DNA of 64,000 nucleotides from Candidatus Dependentiae bacterium (lineage in GTDB: Bacteria > Babelota > Babeliae > Babelales > JACPOV01): positions 1 through 64,000 of the forward strand of contig JACPOV010000008.1 of assembly GCA_016191325.1 (NCBI GenBank), in the 5' to 3' direction. Made by a program: the position numbers and the translations under genes. Numbering within the stretch: position 1 is the stretch's first letter; every line of letters starts with the position of its first letter. The notes under the pieces were generated by a model, which had not been told where the DNA came from, did no database searches, and worked only from the letters and a program-made list of their open reading frames with translations. Of this stretch, positions 1-9,278 are shown piece after piece.

Positions 1-2204
1 TAGCTGGAGGATTTAATGGAACGTTTACTGCGCTTGCCGCATGCTGTAATGGTACATTCTCAGTATTGAATACGGTGACCACAAATCAACAAGGAACCTT
101 CAGTTTAATAACAAGCGACTTTAATCAAACGTGGACAATTCTTAATAACTTGCAAGTAACGGCAACCGTCAACTTTAGTCCGGTATTTACACAGGTCGCT
201 GCCGGATTTAACGGAACATTTAGTGCGCTTGCTGCATGCTGTAATGGAACCTTCTCAGCGTTAGCAGATATCAGATCATCGGTGAGTCTGAGTCCCGTAT
301 TCACTGCAATTGCTGGAGGATTTAACGGTACATTTAGTGCACTTGCCGCATGCTGTAATGGTACATTCTCCGTATTGAACACGGTGATTGCAAATGAATT
401 AACGATATTAACAAATCAACAAGGTACATTCACGCAAGTTGGAGCAGGATTTAATGGCACGTTTAGCGTTCTGAACACAATAAGCAATGCTGGCACATTC
501 AGTGCGCTTGCTGCATGTTGTAATGGAACTTTCTCAGCGTTAGCAGATATCAGATCATCGGTGAGTCTGAGTCCCGTATTCACTGCAATTGCTGGAGGAT
601 TTAACGGTACATTTAGTGCACTTGCCGCATGTTGCAATGGAACATTCTCGGTATTGAATACGGTGACGACTAACCAACAAGGTACATTCAGTGCGCTTGC
701 TGCATGCTGCAATGGTACATTTAGTGTATTGAGCGCCGGATTTAACGGTACATTTAGCCAAGTCGCTGCTGGATTTAACGGTACGTTCAGTGTGTTAAGT
801 ACATTAAGCAGCGCTGGTACTTTCTCTGTGCTCAATCGTCTCGATCAGGATAATTGTTCACCAACCTATATTACCCAACAAACCTTCGGCCCTATTGGTG
901 GAGCACAAACACCGCTTACTATAAATGCACCGGGTGTCTATAGATTTGCGAGTAACGTTGTTTACACTCCTGCAGGGGCTGGAACTCAAGGTATCACTAT
1001 TAATTCTTCAAACGTTATGCTCGATATATCATGCTTTACGTTTTCGCAACAAGGTGGGGTAGCAGCAACCGACGCTATTAGGGTCAATAGTGGCTTTAAC
1101 GATATCACTATTAAAAATGGTATGATTGCTAACTTCACAAGCCGGGGCATAACTGTACAAAGTAACGTTCAACGAATCGTAATATCGGATACTTCTATTG
1201 TTGGGTGTGGAATACGAGGAATTGAGCTTCTTGGCGGTGCCACAAAATCGAGTATTGTAAATGGCGCAATTAGAAATTGTAATATTCTGCAAGGATTAAA
1301 CCAATCAACAGCAGATCGAGCACTGTATATGCAATCGTGCACCGATTTCCAAGTAACTAATTGCACTATTAATGGCAATGGCTTAAGAACTACAACTAAT
1401 ATACTACCACTCGATATTGATAACTGTCAGAAGATTGCATTTAGAACAATTACTATTGATGATAATACTGGAGCGAACGTCACAGGGGTTCGCCTTTTCA
1501 ATGCATCCATTCAATGCTCTTTCCAGGATTGCATATTAAGAAATAACATGGCATCTGGCAATGCCCGAGGCTTCTTACTCGAGAGCAATAGTACTTCTAC
1601 GGGAAATCAGTTCTTGAATTGCACGGTTCTTGCTATGAGTGGATCGGCAGCGGTGGATGGATTCTTTACGGGCACAGGTTGTAACGACAATCTCTTTATG
1701 GATTGCAAAGCACTTCAAAATACTTCTACAGGTTCTGATGCGCTATCAACAGTACGCGGGTTCAACTTTAATTCTTGCCAACGGGTCGCTGCTGCTAATT
1801 GCGTCAGCGAATCTAACGTTGCTCCATCAAGTACCAATGGCTTTGCTGCTCTGGGATTTGACTTGAATACGACGACAAGCTGTGATCTTATTAATTGTTT
1901 TGCAAGTGACAATAATGGGATAACGAGAACAAATGGTGTAGGATTTAGAATCGTTAATGGAGCTACTTCAGCAACGGGTGCATTTGGAAATACTGTTAGG
2001 GATTGTTACGCTTCAGGAAATCCAGTTGGATTCCGTCTGGATCCGGCTAGCGGAACATCGCAATTTAATGCCTTTATCAGAAACATTTCTGTCAAAAACG
2101 TTACGCAATATATTGGTTTTGCTGCTACATCTATTTCATCCGCTGCCTCAATGAATAACTTAAACGCTATAAATGCACCGTGGTCTAACTTAGGCGTAGG
2201 ATAA
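1..2204 (+). CDS. NGTF-repeat / right-handed beta-helix surface protein (5' partial)
   Basis: The frame is already open at base 3 with no start codon in view, so the N-terminus lies outside the window; the TTG at 66 is internal. Roughly the first 275 visible residues are repeats built on GFNGTFSxL and CCNGTFSxL, with about 13 NGTF units plus QQGTF and AGTF variants. The remaining ~430 residues form a beta-helix domain of short Asn/Ser/Gly/Cys-rich rungs that matches the downstream paralogs and ends in the same PWSNL tail. I infer an exported surface protein in which a repeat stalk is fused to a beta-helix. No catalytic residues are apparent and the function is unknown. A 101-bp perfect direct repeat lies inside the repeat domain. 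Confidence 0.8.
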   Translation, partial: AGGFNGTFTALAACCNGTFSVLNTVTTNQQGTFSLITSDFNQTWTILNNLQVTATVNFSPVFTQVAAGFNGTFSALAACCNGTFSALADIRSSVSLSPVFTAIAGGFNGTFSALAACCNGTFSVLNTVIANELTILTNQQGTFTQVGAGFNGTFSVLNTISNAGTFSALAACCNGTFSALADIRSSVSLSPVFTAIAGGFNGTFSALAACCNGTFSVLNTVTTNQQGTFSALAACCNGTFSVLSAGFNGTFSQVAAGFNGTFSVLSTLSSAGTFSVLNRLDQDNCSPTYITQQTFGPIGGAQTPLTINAPGVYRFASNVVYTPAGAGTQGITINSSNVMLDISCFTFSQQGGVAATDAIRVNSGFNDITIKNGMIANFTSRGITVQSNVQRIVISDTSIVGCGIRGIELLGGATKSSIVNGAIRNCNILQGLNQSTADRALYMQSCTDFQVTNCTINGNGLRTTTNILPLDIDNCQKIAFRTITIDDNTGANVTGVRLFNASIQCSFQDCILRNNMASGNARGFLLESNSTSTGNQFLNCTVLAMSGSAAVDGFFTGTGCNDNLFMDCKALQNTSTGSDALSTVRGFNFNSCQRVAAANCVSESNVAPSSTNGFAALGFDLNTTTSCDLINCFASDNNGITRTNGVGFRIVNGATSATGAFGNTVRDCYASGNPVGFRLDPASGTSQFNAFIRNISVKNVTQYIGFAATSISSAASMNNLNAINAPWSNLGVG
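252..631 (+). repeat. 101-bp perfect direct repeats in the NGTF domain
   Basis: Bases 252-352 recur identically at 531-631, an offset of 279 bp (93 codons), so the reading frame is kept. Shorter, diverged NGTF units surround both copies. The identity suggests recent duplication or gene conversion and offers a substrate for in-frame length change. Confidence 0.9.
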
Positions 2205-2211
2205 TAAATAC

Positions 2212-2259
2212 TTCCGCTCAGTTCGATTTACTGCAAAAGGAAAATCGAACTGAGCGGAA
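2212..2259 (+). terminator. 18-bp perfect hairpin after the NGTF gene
   Basis: Arms 2212-2229 and 2242-2259 are perfect reverse complements with a 12-nt loop. The hairpin starts 7 nt after the stop codon. No clear U-tract follows, so it may terminate transcription, protect mRNA 3' ends, or do both. Confidence 0.55.
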
Positions 2260-2401
2260 AACAGAATAGCAAAAAACAGTCGCATATTGTTTTCGCTGAA
2301 TTCGTTTCGAATTGACAACGTTAAAGAAATCGCATTAGGTTATTTGGAATTTCATAGCACATTTTCTATAAGTGCAAAATTGGAAATTAGTTTGAGGAAG
2401 C

Positions 2402-3769
2402 ATGAATTACAAAAAATTAGCATTTCTTGTTTTGTCTATTTTTTTAATGGGACGGCTTCAAGCGGTTGAGCTTACCATTTCACAACCGGGGCTCTATCTT
2501 TTAAGTGATTTTATTGTAAGTAACCCAAGTGGCGCCGATAGTATTATCAATATTACTTCCAGCAACGTTACGTTCGATCTTGGTGGTTACGTTATTTCTC
2601 AAGGTAATTCTACGGCAGGCGTCGATGGGATTGTCATTAACTCTGGGCTGACCGATATCGTCGTTCAGAATGGTACCATACGAAATCTGACAAGCCGTGG
2701 CATTGTGGTAAATCAGAACTGTGCGCGCATTAATATAAATGCGATTAATCTCCAATCATGTGGCACTAATGGGATTGCTATGCTCGGAGCTGCAGGCAAT
2801 ACAATTAACGACTGCCAAATCAGTAACTGTAGGATCTTCAGCTGCCCTGCAACTATTGCGGTCGGCAACACGGCACTAACTCTTACCAGTTGCACTCGCC
2901 TCACGGTCAACGACTGTACTATCTATGGACTAGCAATAAGTAGCGGGCTGAACCCGATCATTTTTGTTTCTATGAGCAGTTGCACGCAATGTTTGATTGC
3001 CAATGTTTTAATTCAAGGAAATTCATATACTCCCTCGCTCACGATTATCTTTACCATGTTTGCAGAATCGGGGGGCACGGGTAATATTTTTAAAAATTGT
3101 GTTGCACGATTTAATACCTTTACGGGCGCGAATTTCGTTGGATTTTCTCTTTTAAGTGGGACAACAAGAGATTCATTTGAGCAATGTCAACTTATCGGTA
3201 ATAGAACTACAGGAACAGGATCTTTCACTGGTTTTACACTTGCGGGCATTACCAGGACTATTTTTAATCAGCCTGTAATTATGGGAAATGTATCCGTGGG
3301 AGCTACCTGTTTTACACTTTCAGCTGGGGCTACATTAAATACGCTCAACGATGCGATAATCGCATCAAATAATGCATCAGGTGCGTTTATTGGTATTTCC
3401 CTCAACAACGCAAGCAGCAATACATTTCGGCGCTGCATTAGTTCAAATAACAGATCGACTGGCAATACATGCTCCGGACTTTCGTTTGTTACTGCCGCCA
3501 GTAATACGTGTCTCGTTACTGATTGCCTCTTAAGCAATAATAAAGGAATAAATGATGCCAATTCATTTGGAGCAAATATTGTAACGGGAGCGAATAATCT
3601 GTTTTCTCGTAATATAGGGTTTAATAATAATGCTGCTGCAAACAACTCTGCCCAATTTGGCGGCGCTGTCGGTTTTCCGGGTGGATCAGTTACTATGCCG
3701 ACTGTTATTTCAACGCAAAATATTAATGGCGTAACGCTGTATTGGACTAATCTAAGCGTAGCTACTTAA
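2402..3769 (+). CDS. Secreted right-handed beta-helix protein, subfamily A
   Basis: This 455-residue protein starts at ATG behind GAGGAAG. Residues 1-21 form a signal peptide ending in LQA. The mature N-terminus reads ELTISQPGLYLLSD, then SNVTFDLGGYVISQ and VQNGTIRNLTSRGI, the opening rungs shared by all array members. About ten further Asn/Ser/Thr-rich rungs follow, then a conserved SSCTQC motif near residue 195 and the C-terminal WTNLS tail. Parallel beta-helices of this type are typical of surface adhesins and polysaccharide-active proteins, but I see no lyase or hydrolase active site. It is the second gene of a same-strand array and follows the hairpin at 2212-2259, which suggests a separate transcript start. 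Confidence 0.82.
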   Translation: MNYKKLAFLVLSIFLMGRLQAVELTISQPGLYLLSDFIVSNPSGADSIINITSSNVTFDLGGYVISQGNSTAGVDGIVINSGLTDIVVQNGTIRNLTSRGIVVNQNCARININAINLQSCGTNGIAMLGAAGNTINDCQISNCRIFSCPATIAVGNTALTLTSCTRLTVNDCTIYGLAISSGLNPIIFVSMSSCTQCLIANVLIQGNSYTPSLTIIFTMFAESGGTGNIFKNCVARFNTFTGANFVGFSLLSGTTRDSFEQCQLIGNRTTGTGSFTGFTLAGITRTIFNQPVIMGNVSVGATCFTLSAGATLNTLNDAIIASNNASGAFIGISLNNASSNTFRRCISSNNRSTGNTCSGLSFVTAASNTCLVTDCLLSNNKGINDANSFGANIVTGANNLFSRNIGFNNNAAANNSAQFGGAVGFPGGSVTMPTVISTQNINGVTLYWTNLSVAT

Positions 3770-3794
3770 TAATGTAGAATAAAAGGAATTATAT

Positions 3795-5075
3795 ATGATA
3801 AACGTAGTAGTGGTTCTCGCGATGAGTTTCTTAAATTTTTTTTTGTGCTTGAATGCTACAGAGTTAACTATCTCGCAAGCGGGAATTTATCAACTTGGCG
3901 CTCCAATCTTAACCAGTCCAACTACTGCAGATAATATTATTAATATTACTGCAAGCGACGTAGTTTTAGATTTGGGTGGCTACGTTATTTCTCAGGCGAA
4001 TGGAACTGCCAATGTCGCAGGTATAGTTGTTAATCAAAACTTAAGCGATATCGTGATTCGTAATGGTACGATCAGAAGCGTGACCGGTACTGGGATTTCA
4101 CTTTTAGCGACAGATTCGCGCATTCGCATTTCAAATATTCTTTTTGAGAACTGTGCCGGTGCAGGTATGGCTGCAGATGGCTCGGCTGGTACCATAACTG
4201 ATCTTGAATTAACACAGTGTCGGTTTTACGGCTGCTCTTCAACCGGCACGAGCGTGATCTTATGGAATAATGTCAGTCGCTCTTCAATTGTTAACTGTAT
4301 TATTGATGGAACGATCAATACAGCAGCTGCTTTTACGTGTATCAATCTTCTTACTTGTACATCATGCACAATGAACGATATTACAATTCAAAATAATACG
4401 ACGCTCAATAACAGCGCTCTTTTTAGCGCCATTAATGAAAATTCTACTTTTTATAATTATTTTTCAAATGTAATTATTAGAAATAACACGAGTGGGGCTT
4501 CTGCCAATTTTAACGGATTTAATACAACTGGCACATCGTCTCTTTATTTAAATTGCTCGATAGTTGGAAACTTTGGGGGAGGTGCTAATAATGCATTTAA
4601 TTTGAACTCTACAACAGGTAATCTTTATAGACAATGCCAAATAATTAATAATACGGCACAATCAGGGACATTGAGTGGATTCAGAGAAAGCTCACCTGGA
4701 AATCAAAACATTTTTACCGATTGTACCGCCAACGTCGGTTCTTCTTCAAGTACTGGCGTTTTTTTTAATCTTAACTCACTGGGATCTATTGTCGCCAGAT
4801 GTACGGCTTCTAATATTTTAGTGGGCATCGGTCTATCTGTTCCTAGTACGGTGCAAAAACTTACCGTTTTTGACTGTTTGTTTTCCAAGCTTGGTACGGG
4901 AGTACAGGATGCAGTTTCAACAACGGGAGATTTATACTATCGGAATGTAGCGTTTAATAATAGTGCAGCGCAGTTTAGTGGAGTCGGTTTTAGCGCTACA
5001 ACGCCAGGTGCGCCCGCCACACAAAATATTGCAGCGGTGACTCAACCGTGGACTAATTTGGCTATTGCTGCATAA
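3795..5075 (+). CDS. Secreted right-handed beta-helix protein, subfamily A
   Basis: The protein has 426 residues and starts at ATG behind AAAGGAA, 25 bp after its upstream paralog, so co-transcription is likely. The hydrophobic N-terminus is followed by ELTISQAGIYQLG, DVVLDLGGYVISQ and IRNGTIRSVTGTGI, the conserved first rungs. A TCTSC motif lies mid-protein and the C-terminus is PWTNLAIAA. The composition is almost entirely Asn, Ser, Thr, Gly, Ile and Val, as expected for stacked beta-helix coils. Function unknown; a surface or secreted binding protein is inferred. Confidence 0.82.
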   Translation: MINVVVVLAMSFLNFFLCLNATELTISQAGIYQLGAPILTSPTTADNIINITASDVVLDLGGYVISQANGTANVAGIVVNQNLSDIVIRNGTIRSVTGTGISLLATDSRIRISNILFENCAGAGMAADGSAGTITDLELTQCRFYGCSSTGTSVILWNNVSRSSIVNCIIDGTINTAAAFTCINLLTCTSCTMNDITIQNNTTLNNSALFSAINENSTFYNYFSNVIIRNNTSGASANFNGFNTTGTSSLYLNCSIVGNFGGGANNAFNLNSTTGNLYRQCQIINNTAQSGTLSGFRESSPGNQNIFTDCTANVGSSSSTGVFFNLNSLGSIVARCTASNILVGIGLSVPSTVQKLTVFDCLFSKLGTGVQDAVSTTGDLYYRNVAFNNSAAQFSGVGFSATTPGAPATQNIAAVTQPWTNLAIAA

Positions 5076-5089
5076 AGAAAGGGGAAAAG

Positions 5090-6421
5090 ATGCGGTACAG
5101 TAATTTTAGTATTCAATTCTTTTTACTTGCTATGCTTTTTATGCAAACAGCTAGAGGAGTTGACTTGCTTATAGATCAGTCTGGGTTTTATAAATTGGGC
5201 GATACTATTTTAAGTCTTCCTTTAGCTGCAGATAGCATAATAAATATAACAGTTGGCAATGTAGTCCTCGATCTGGGTGGGCTTACCACATCACAAGGAA
5301 ACGCCACAGCTTTGGTGGATGGTGTTTCAATAAATAGCGGGTTGAGCGATGTTGTTGTTCAGAATGGAACTATAAGCAATGTTACTAGATCGGGCATTCG
5401 GGTCGGCTCATCATGTTCAAAGATTATTATACAGAATATAGAGTTTCTCAATTGTGCTACGGCAGGGGCAGACTTTCAGGGAACTGCATCAGCGGCTATT
5501 GTAGACGGCGCGATAAATAACTGTCAGTTCTACAACTGTGGCACTACTGCCGGGGGTGCACCTCTGAATTTGCTGGGCTGTTCAAATTTCTCTGTGAATA
5601 ATTGCACTATTGCAAATTCATCAGCGACCATTACCTGGACGGGAGCATTGTTGAGTACTTGCTCGCAATGCACCATTCAATCGGTAATGGTTAAGGGAAA
5701 TACGAGTACGAATTCCCTGACAGGCATCGGCATTAGCGGTGGCGCATCAAATAGTTTCTCAAATTGCTTCATTCAAAATAACATTGCAAGTAGCCTAACG
5801 GGCTTTAACTTAGCAGGATCTACCACGAGTACAATACTACTTAATTCATTTGTGAGCAGTAATAGTTCACTTACTGGAATATTAGTTGGGTATAACTTTA
5901 ATAACGCAGCTTTTTCATATGTTGATAAATGTACAGCTAATAGCAACACCTCCGTTGGGGGGATGCAAGGATTTCTTTTTGATACCTCTGCGGTAAATAG
6001 CGTAGTAAGCAATTGCATAGTTAATGCCAACAGCACTACTTCGTTGGTTAATAGCTTTACGGGATTTGCTATGCTTGTTGGATCTTCAGGGCTTCTGCGT
6101 GATTGCAGTGCCCTTTATAATAGTTCTGCAACTCGATCGCATGGCATGGTGATAAACGCTACAGGTAATGCGTGGGTTGTGACATCGCCGTTCTTTACTC
6201 AAAATAGTGGCAGCTCTGGAGCAAATTCGTTTGGGCTACTTTATTCGGCAAGCGCGCCGCTTGGTACGCTTTTTTTGAGAACACTTGCTTTTGCTAATAA
6301 TACCACCGGAAATCAGATAAGTTTTCCAGCAGCTTACAGCGGTTCGTTAACGACTATTGCAGCTGCTACTATTTTAAACTCAGTTACCGGAGTTTGGACT
6401 AATTTAGCCGTTCCAAGTTAG
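5090..6421 (+). CDS. Secreted right-handed beta-helix protein, subfamily A
   Basis: A 443-residue paralog 14 bp downstream of the previous gene, with an AAAGGGG ribosome site. It has a signal peptide of about 23 residues (LAMLFMQTARG). The conserved opening differs slightly (LLIDQSGFYKLGD, VVLDLGGLTTSQ, VQNGTISNVTRSGI). A STCSQC motif is present and the tail is VWTNLAVPS. Length and rung layout match its neighbours. The divergence between paralogs is far greater than in the NGTF gene's internal repeats, so these are older duplicates. Confidence 0.82.
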   Translation: MRYSNFSIQFFLLAMLFMQTARGVDLLIDQSGFYKLGDTILSLPLAADSIINITVGNVVLDLGGLTTSQGNATALVDGVSINSGLSDVVVQNGTISNVTRSGIRVGSSCSKIIIQNIEFLNCATAGADFQGTASAAIVDGAINNCQFYNCGTTAGGAPLNLLGCSNFSVNNCTIANSSATITWTGALLSTCSQCTIQSVMVKGNTSTNSLTGIGISGGASNSFSNCFIQNNIASSLTGFNLAGSTTSTILLNSFVSSNSSLTGILVGYNFNNAAFSYVDKCTANSNTSVGGMQGFLFDTSAVNSVVSNCIVNANSTTSLVNSFTGFAMLVGSSGLLRDCSALYNSSATRSHGMVINATGNAWVVTSPFFTQNSGSSGANSFGLLYSASAPLGTLFLRTLAFANNTTGNQISFPAAYSGSLTTIAAATILNSVTGVWTNLAVPS

Positions 6422-6540
6422 TTTATTTTTGGCTTCTGGTAAGTTTTTTTATTTAAAGCCGAAGATTTGAGGAGGCTTGACAATAATTGAAGATTCTCAT
6501 TAGGATTGATGCGCTCGATTTTAGATTTCAATAAAGGAAG

Positions 6541-7875
6541 ATGATGAGCAGAAAATTAATCAGCCAAGCAGAATTGAGCATAATCATTTTATTCCTGCCT
6601 TTGTATCTTAATGCTATCGAGCTAACGATTTCACAACCTGGCCTTTATCAACTGGGCAGTTCAATTGCCAGCAATCCAACTGGGGCAGATACCATTATCA
6701 ATATTGCTGCCAGCAATGTTGTTCTCGATCTTGGTGGCTATATCGTTGCTCAGGCAAACGCGACAGCAAGTGTCGATGGCATAGTTGTAAACAGCAATCT
6801 TTCTAATATTACGATTCAAAACGGCACTATCCGCAATGTTACAAATCGTGGGTTAGTAGTTAATCAAAGTTGCTCAGCAATAAGTGTGAATAATTTATAC
6901 TTAGAAAATTGCGCAATTAGAGGGATTTCATTTGAAGGAAACGTAGCCCCTAATCAGATTACCGATTGTCAAATCAATGACTGCCGATTTTCCAATTGTT
7001 CTAGTAATGCGTCTGCAGATTTTCTTCTGAATTTACAAAATTGTCTTCGAATAACAATAAATAATGTATTAATCTTTGGAACGATAGCAGCTGCTAATAT
7101 TCTTTACACTAGTCTTTCAAATTGCACACTTTGTACATTGAATAAAGTTATTATTCAGGGAAATAGCTCACCCACATTTTTTGGGATACAAGATTCTAGC
7201 GGCACGGGCAATATATTTAACGGCTGTGTCGTGCGCGTAAATAATGCTAGTAGCACGAATTTAAATGGATTTAATATAACAAACTGCCTACAGGATCGCT
7301 TTATTAATTGCCAAGCCGTCGGCAATAGCTCATCGTTGGCTTCTGGACGTGGATTTGTAATAACCACAAATCAAAACCTATTATTTGAGAATTGCATTGC
7401 ATTAGCAAATAGAGGAACTAGTACTATAGGATTTCTTGTTAATGCTGTTAACCAATCTACCTTCAATGATTGTATGGGAATGGCCAATACTGCAACTGGA
7501 ACAGCTTCTGGATTTCAGCTAATCAATTCGAGTTTTAACACATTGTTGCGGTATATTGGATCTAATCAGGCATCAACTGGGAGCAGTGGCCAGGGTCTCG
7601 TGTTTAATACTACCGTGAGTAATTTTTGCATGATAAAGGATGGTCTGTTTAAAAGCAATAAGGGGACAACTGCGGCAACTTCACTGGGAGTAAGTATCGT
7701 TACTGGTGCTAATAATTTGTTTACCCGCTGCATTGGATGTAATAATAATACTGGAGCTACAGCAGCCCAATTAAGTGGGGTACCCGCCGGATCTGTAACT
7801 TCGCTTGCTGCAGTTCAGAGTTCGAATATCAATAGTGCTACAACGCCATGGATAAATCTGTCTGTATCTGCATAG
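6541..7875 (+). CDS. Secreted right-handed beta-helix protein, subfamily A
   Basis: A 444-residue paralog. Two adjacent ATGs (6541, 6544) follow AAAGGAAG; the second has better spacing. A signal peptide of about 25 residues is followed by ELTISQPGLYQLGS, NVVLDLGGYIVAQ and IQNGTIRNVTNRGL. The SNCTLC motif is conserved and the tail is PWINLSVSA. It is closest to the gene at 2402 by its N-terminal wording. A 119-bp spacer upstream could hold its own promoter. Function unknown beyond the exported beta-helix fold. Confidence 0.82.
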   Translation: MMSRKLISQAELSIIILFLPLYLNAIELTISQPGLYQLGSSIASNPTGADTIINIAASNVVLDLGGYIVAQANATASVDGIVVNSNLSNITIQNGTIRNVTNRGLVVNQSCSAISVNNLYLENCAIRGISFEGNVAPNQITDCQINDCRFSNCSSNASADFLLNLQNCLRITINNVLIFGTIAAANILYTSLSNCTLCTLNKVIIQGNSSPTFFGIQDSSGTGNIFNGCVVRVNNASSTNLNGFNITNCLQDRFINCQAVGNSSSLASGRGFVITTNQNLLFENCIALANRGTSTIGFLVNAVNQSTFNDCMGMANTATGTASGFQLINSSFNTLLRYIGSNQASTGSSGQGLVFNTTVSNFCMIKDGLFKSNKGTTAATSLGVSIVTGANNLFTRCIGCNNNTGATAAQLSGVPAGSVTSLAAVQSSNINSATTPWINLSVSA

Positions 7876-7908
7876 AAAACGCATAGGTTAAAAAAGGACT
7901 AAAAAAGA

Positions 7909-9264
7909 ATGAAGTCAAAAATTTTAATTGTTTTGATTTTAAGTTATTTGGGTATGCAAAAATGCTACGCGGATGATTTGATCATAGCAGCGCCGGGGAT
8001 ATATGTATTGGGTGATAGTATAGTAAGTCTGCCTACTGCGGCAAGTAATGTTATTAGCGTGCAATCTAGTGATGTGGTTCTTGATTTGGGTGGATATGTT
8101 GTTTCTCTGGGGAATGCTCAAGCGGGCGTTATTGGTATTAATATTAATGCAAATTTAACTGATATCGTAATACAAAATGGTACTGTTCGTAGCATGACAG
8201 GAACTGGAATTCTCATTAATTCTGGTTGTGCTCGTCTTCGTATGAATAATATTATTATGGAAAACGTAAATGGGAGCGCAGTTCTTGCCTCTGGCGCTGC
8301 AGCGTCCACAATAAATGATATTGAACTGCGCCAATCGAGGTTTTTTAATTGTGGTACAACCGGGGTTACAAATATCATAGCATTCTCAAATTGTAGCCGT
8401 TTACAAATGAGTGATTGTATCATCGCAAATACGATAAATACAACAGGGACTCTGAATGCGATTTTAGTTAATCAATCCACTATGTGCGACTTTACAAACA
8501 TCACCATTCAAAATATAGCAACGCCATCTGGTGGATTTAATGGAATCGCTGAAACTACAAATAATAACAGTGCCTTTGCGGGCATTACCATTCGCAATAA
8601 CATTGCAAACGGTCCCTTAACTTGTTTTTCATTAAGTAGCTCGAATAATATTTATTCTGGTTGTCTTGCAACGGGCAATGTTGCATCAGCAGGGCCATTC
8701 AGTGGCGTTTTGGTGAGCGGCGCTACTTCGCTTAATAATTTGTTTAGCAACGTCAATTTTATAAGCAATACTGCAAATCAACTGAATTCAATCAATGCGG
8801 CATTTAATATTGGAAGTGCGCAGCAAACCTTACTTGATTGCAATGCCTTGGCGCTCAACACGTCTTTGGCTGTTTCAACTACGAATCTTGGTTATTTGCT
8901 GACCGCAAATAATCAAATTATAGTGCGCTGTATTGGTTCAAATATTAGTAGTACAGCAGGAACCGCAAGCGCTGGGCAAGGATTGAACGCAAATGCGACC
9001 AATACTTCAGTCATCGTAGATTGTTTATTTAGTAAAAATACGGGTTCAACAACAGCATCTGGCAAGGCAGTCAATGTTATTAGCGGTGCCAATAATCTGT
9101 TTGCCCGCAATATTGGTTTTGTGTGCGATACTTCTGGCACAGGCCAAGCAACTCAATTTAGAAACGTTCCAGCAGGTTCAGTTATTACAACGCTTGCGTC
9201 TCCCCAAACGAGTAATCTTAATAGTACTACATTGCCGTGGAGTAACTTATCACTTGGTTCGTAA
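7909..9264 (+). CDS. Secreted right-handed beta-helix protein, subfamily A
   Basis: A 451-residue paralog, 33 bp after the preceding gene. The signal peptide (about 21 residues) ends near CYA, and the mature protein begins DDLIIAAPGIYVLGD. It keeps DVVLDLGGYVVSLG and IQNGTVRSMTGTGI. The central CxxC-like motif is degenerate here (STMC). The tail is PWSNLSLGS. It overlaps nothing and lies just ahead of the frameshifted paralog at 9279. Confidence 0.82.
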   Translation: MKSKILIVLILSYLGMQKCYADDLIIAAPGIYVLGDSIVSLPTAASNVISVQSSDVVLDLGGYVVSLGNAQAGVIGININANLTDIVIQNGTVRSMTGTGILINSGCARLRMNNIIMENVNGSAVLASGAAASTINDIELRQSRFFNCGTTGVTNIIAFSNCSRLQMSDCIIANTINTTGTLNAILVNQSTMCDFTNITIQNIATPSGGFNGIAETTNNNSAFAGITIRNNIANGPLTCFSLSSSNNIYSGCLATGNVASAGPFSGVLVSGATSLNNLFSNVNFISNTANQLNSINAAFNIGSAQQTLLDCNALALNTSLAVSTTNLGYLLTANNQIIVRCIGSNISSTAGTASAGQGLNANATNTSVIVDCLFSKNTGSTTASGKAVNVISGANNLFARNIGFVCDTSGTGQATQFRNVPAGSVITTLASPQTSNLNSTTLPWSNLSLGS

Positions 9265-9278
9265 TAAGAAGTTGGTAA

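Noticed and set aside
125-835. Long minus-strand frames opposite the NGTF repeat domain
   Set aside because: They mirror the repeats (NVPLNPAAT and NVPLQHAAS units) and arise because the plus-strand repeats lack stops on the reverse frame. No ribosome site or independent signal.
3268-3645. 125-codon minus-strand frame inside the beta-helix gene
   Set aside because: Antisense of a low-complexity Asn/Thr-rich coding sequence; the paralogous genes do not conserve it.
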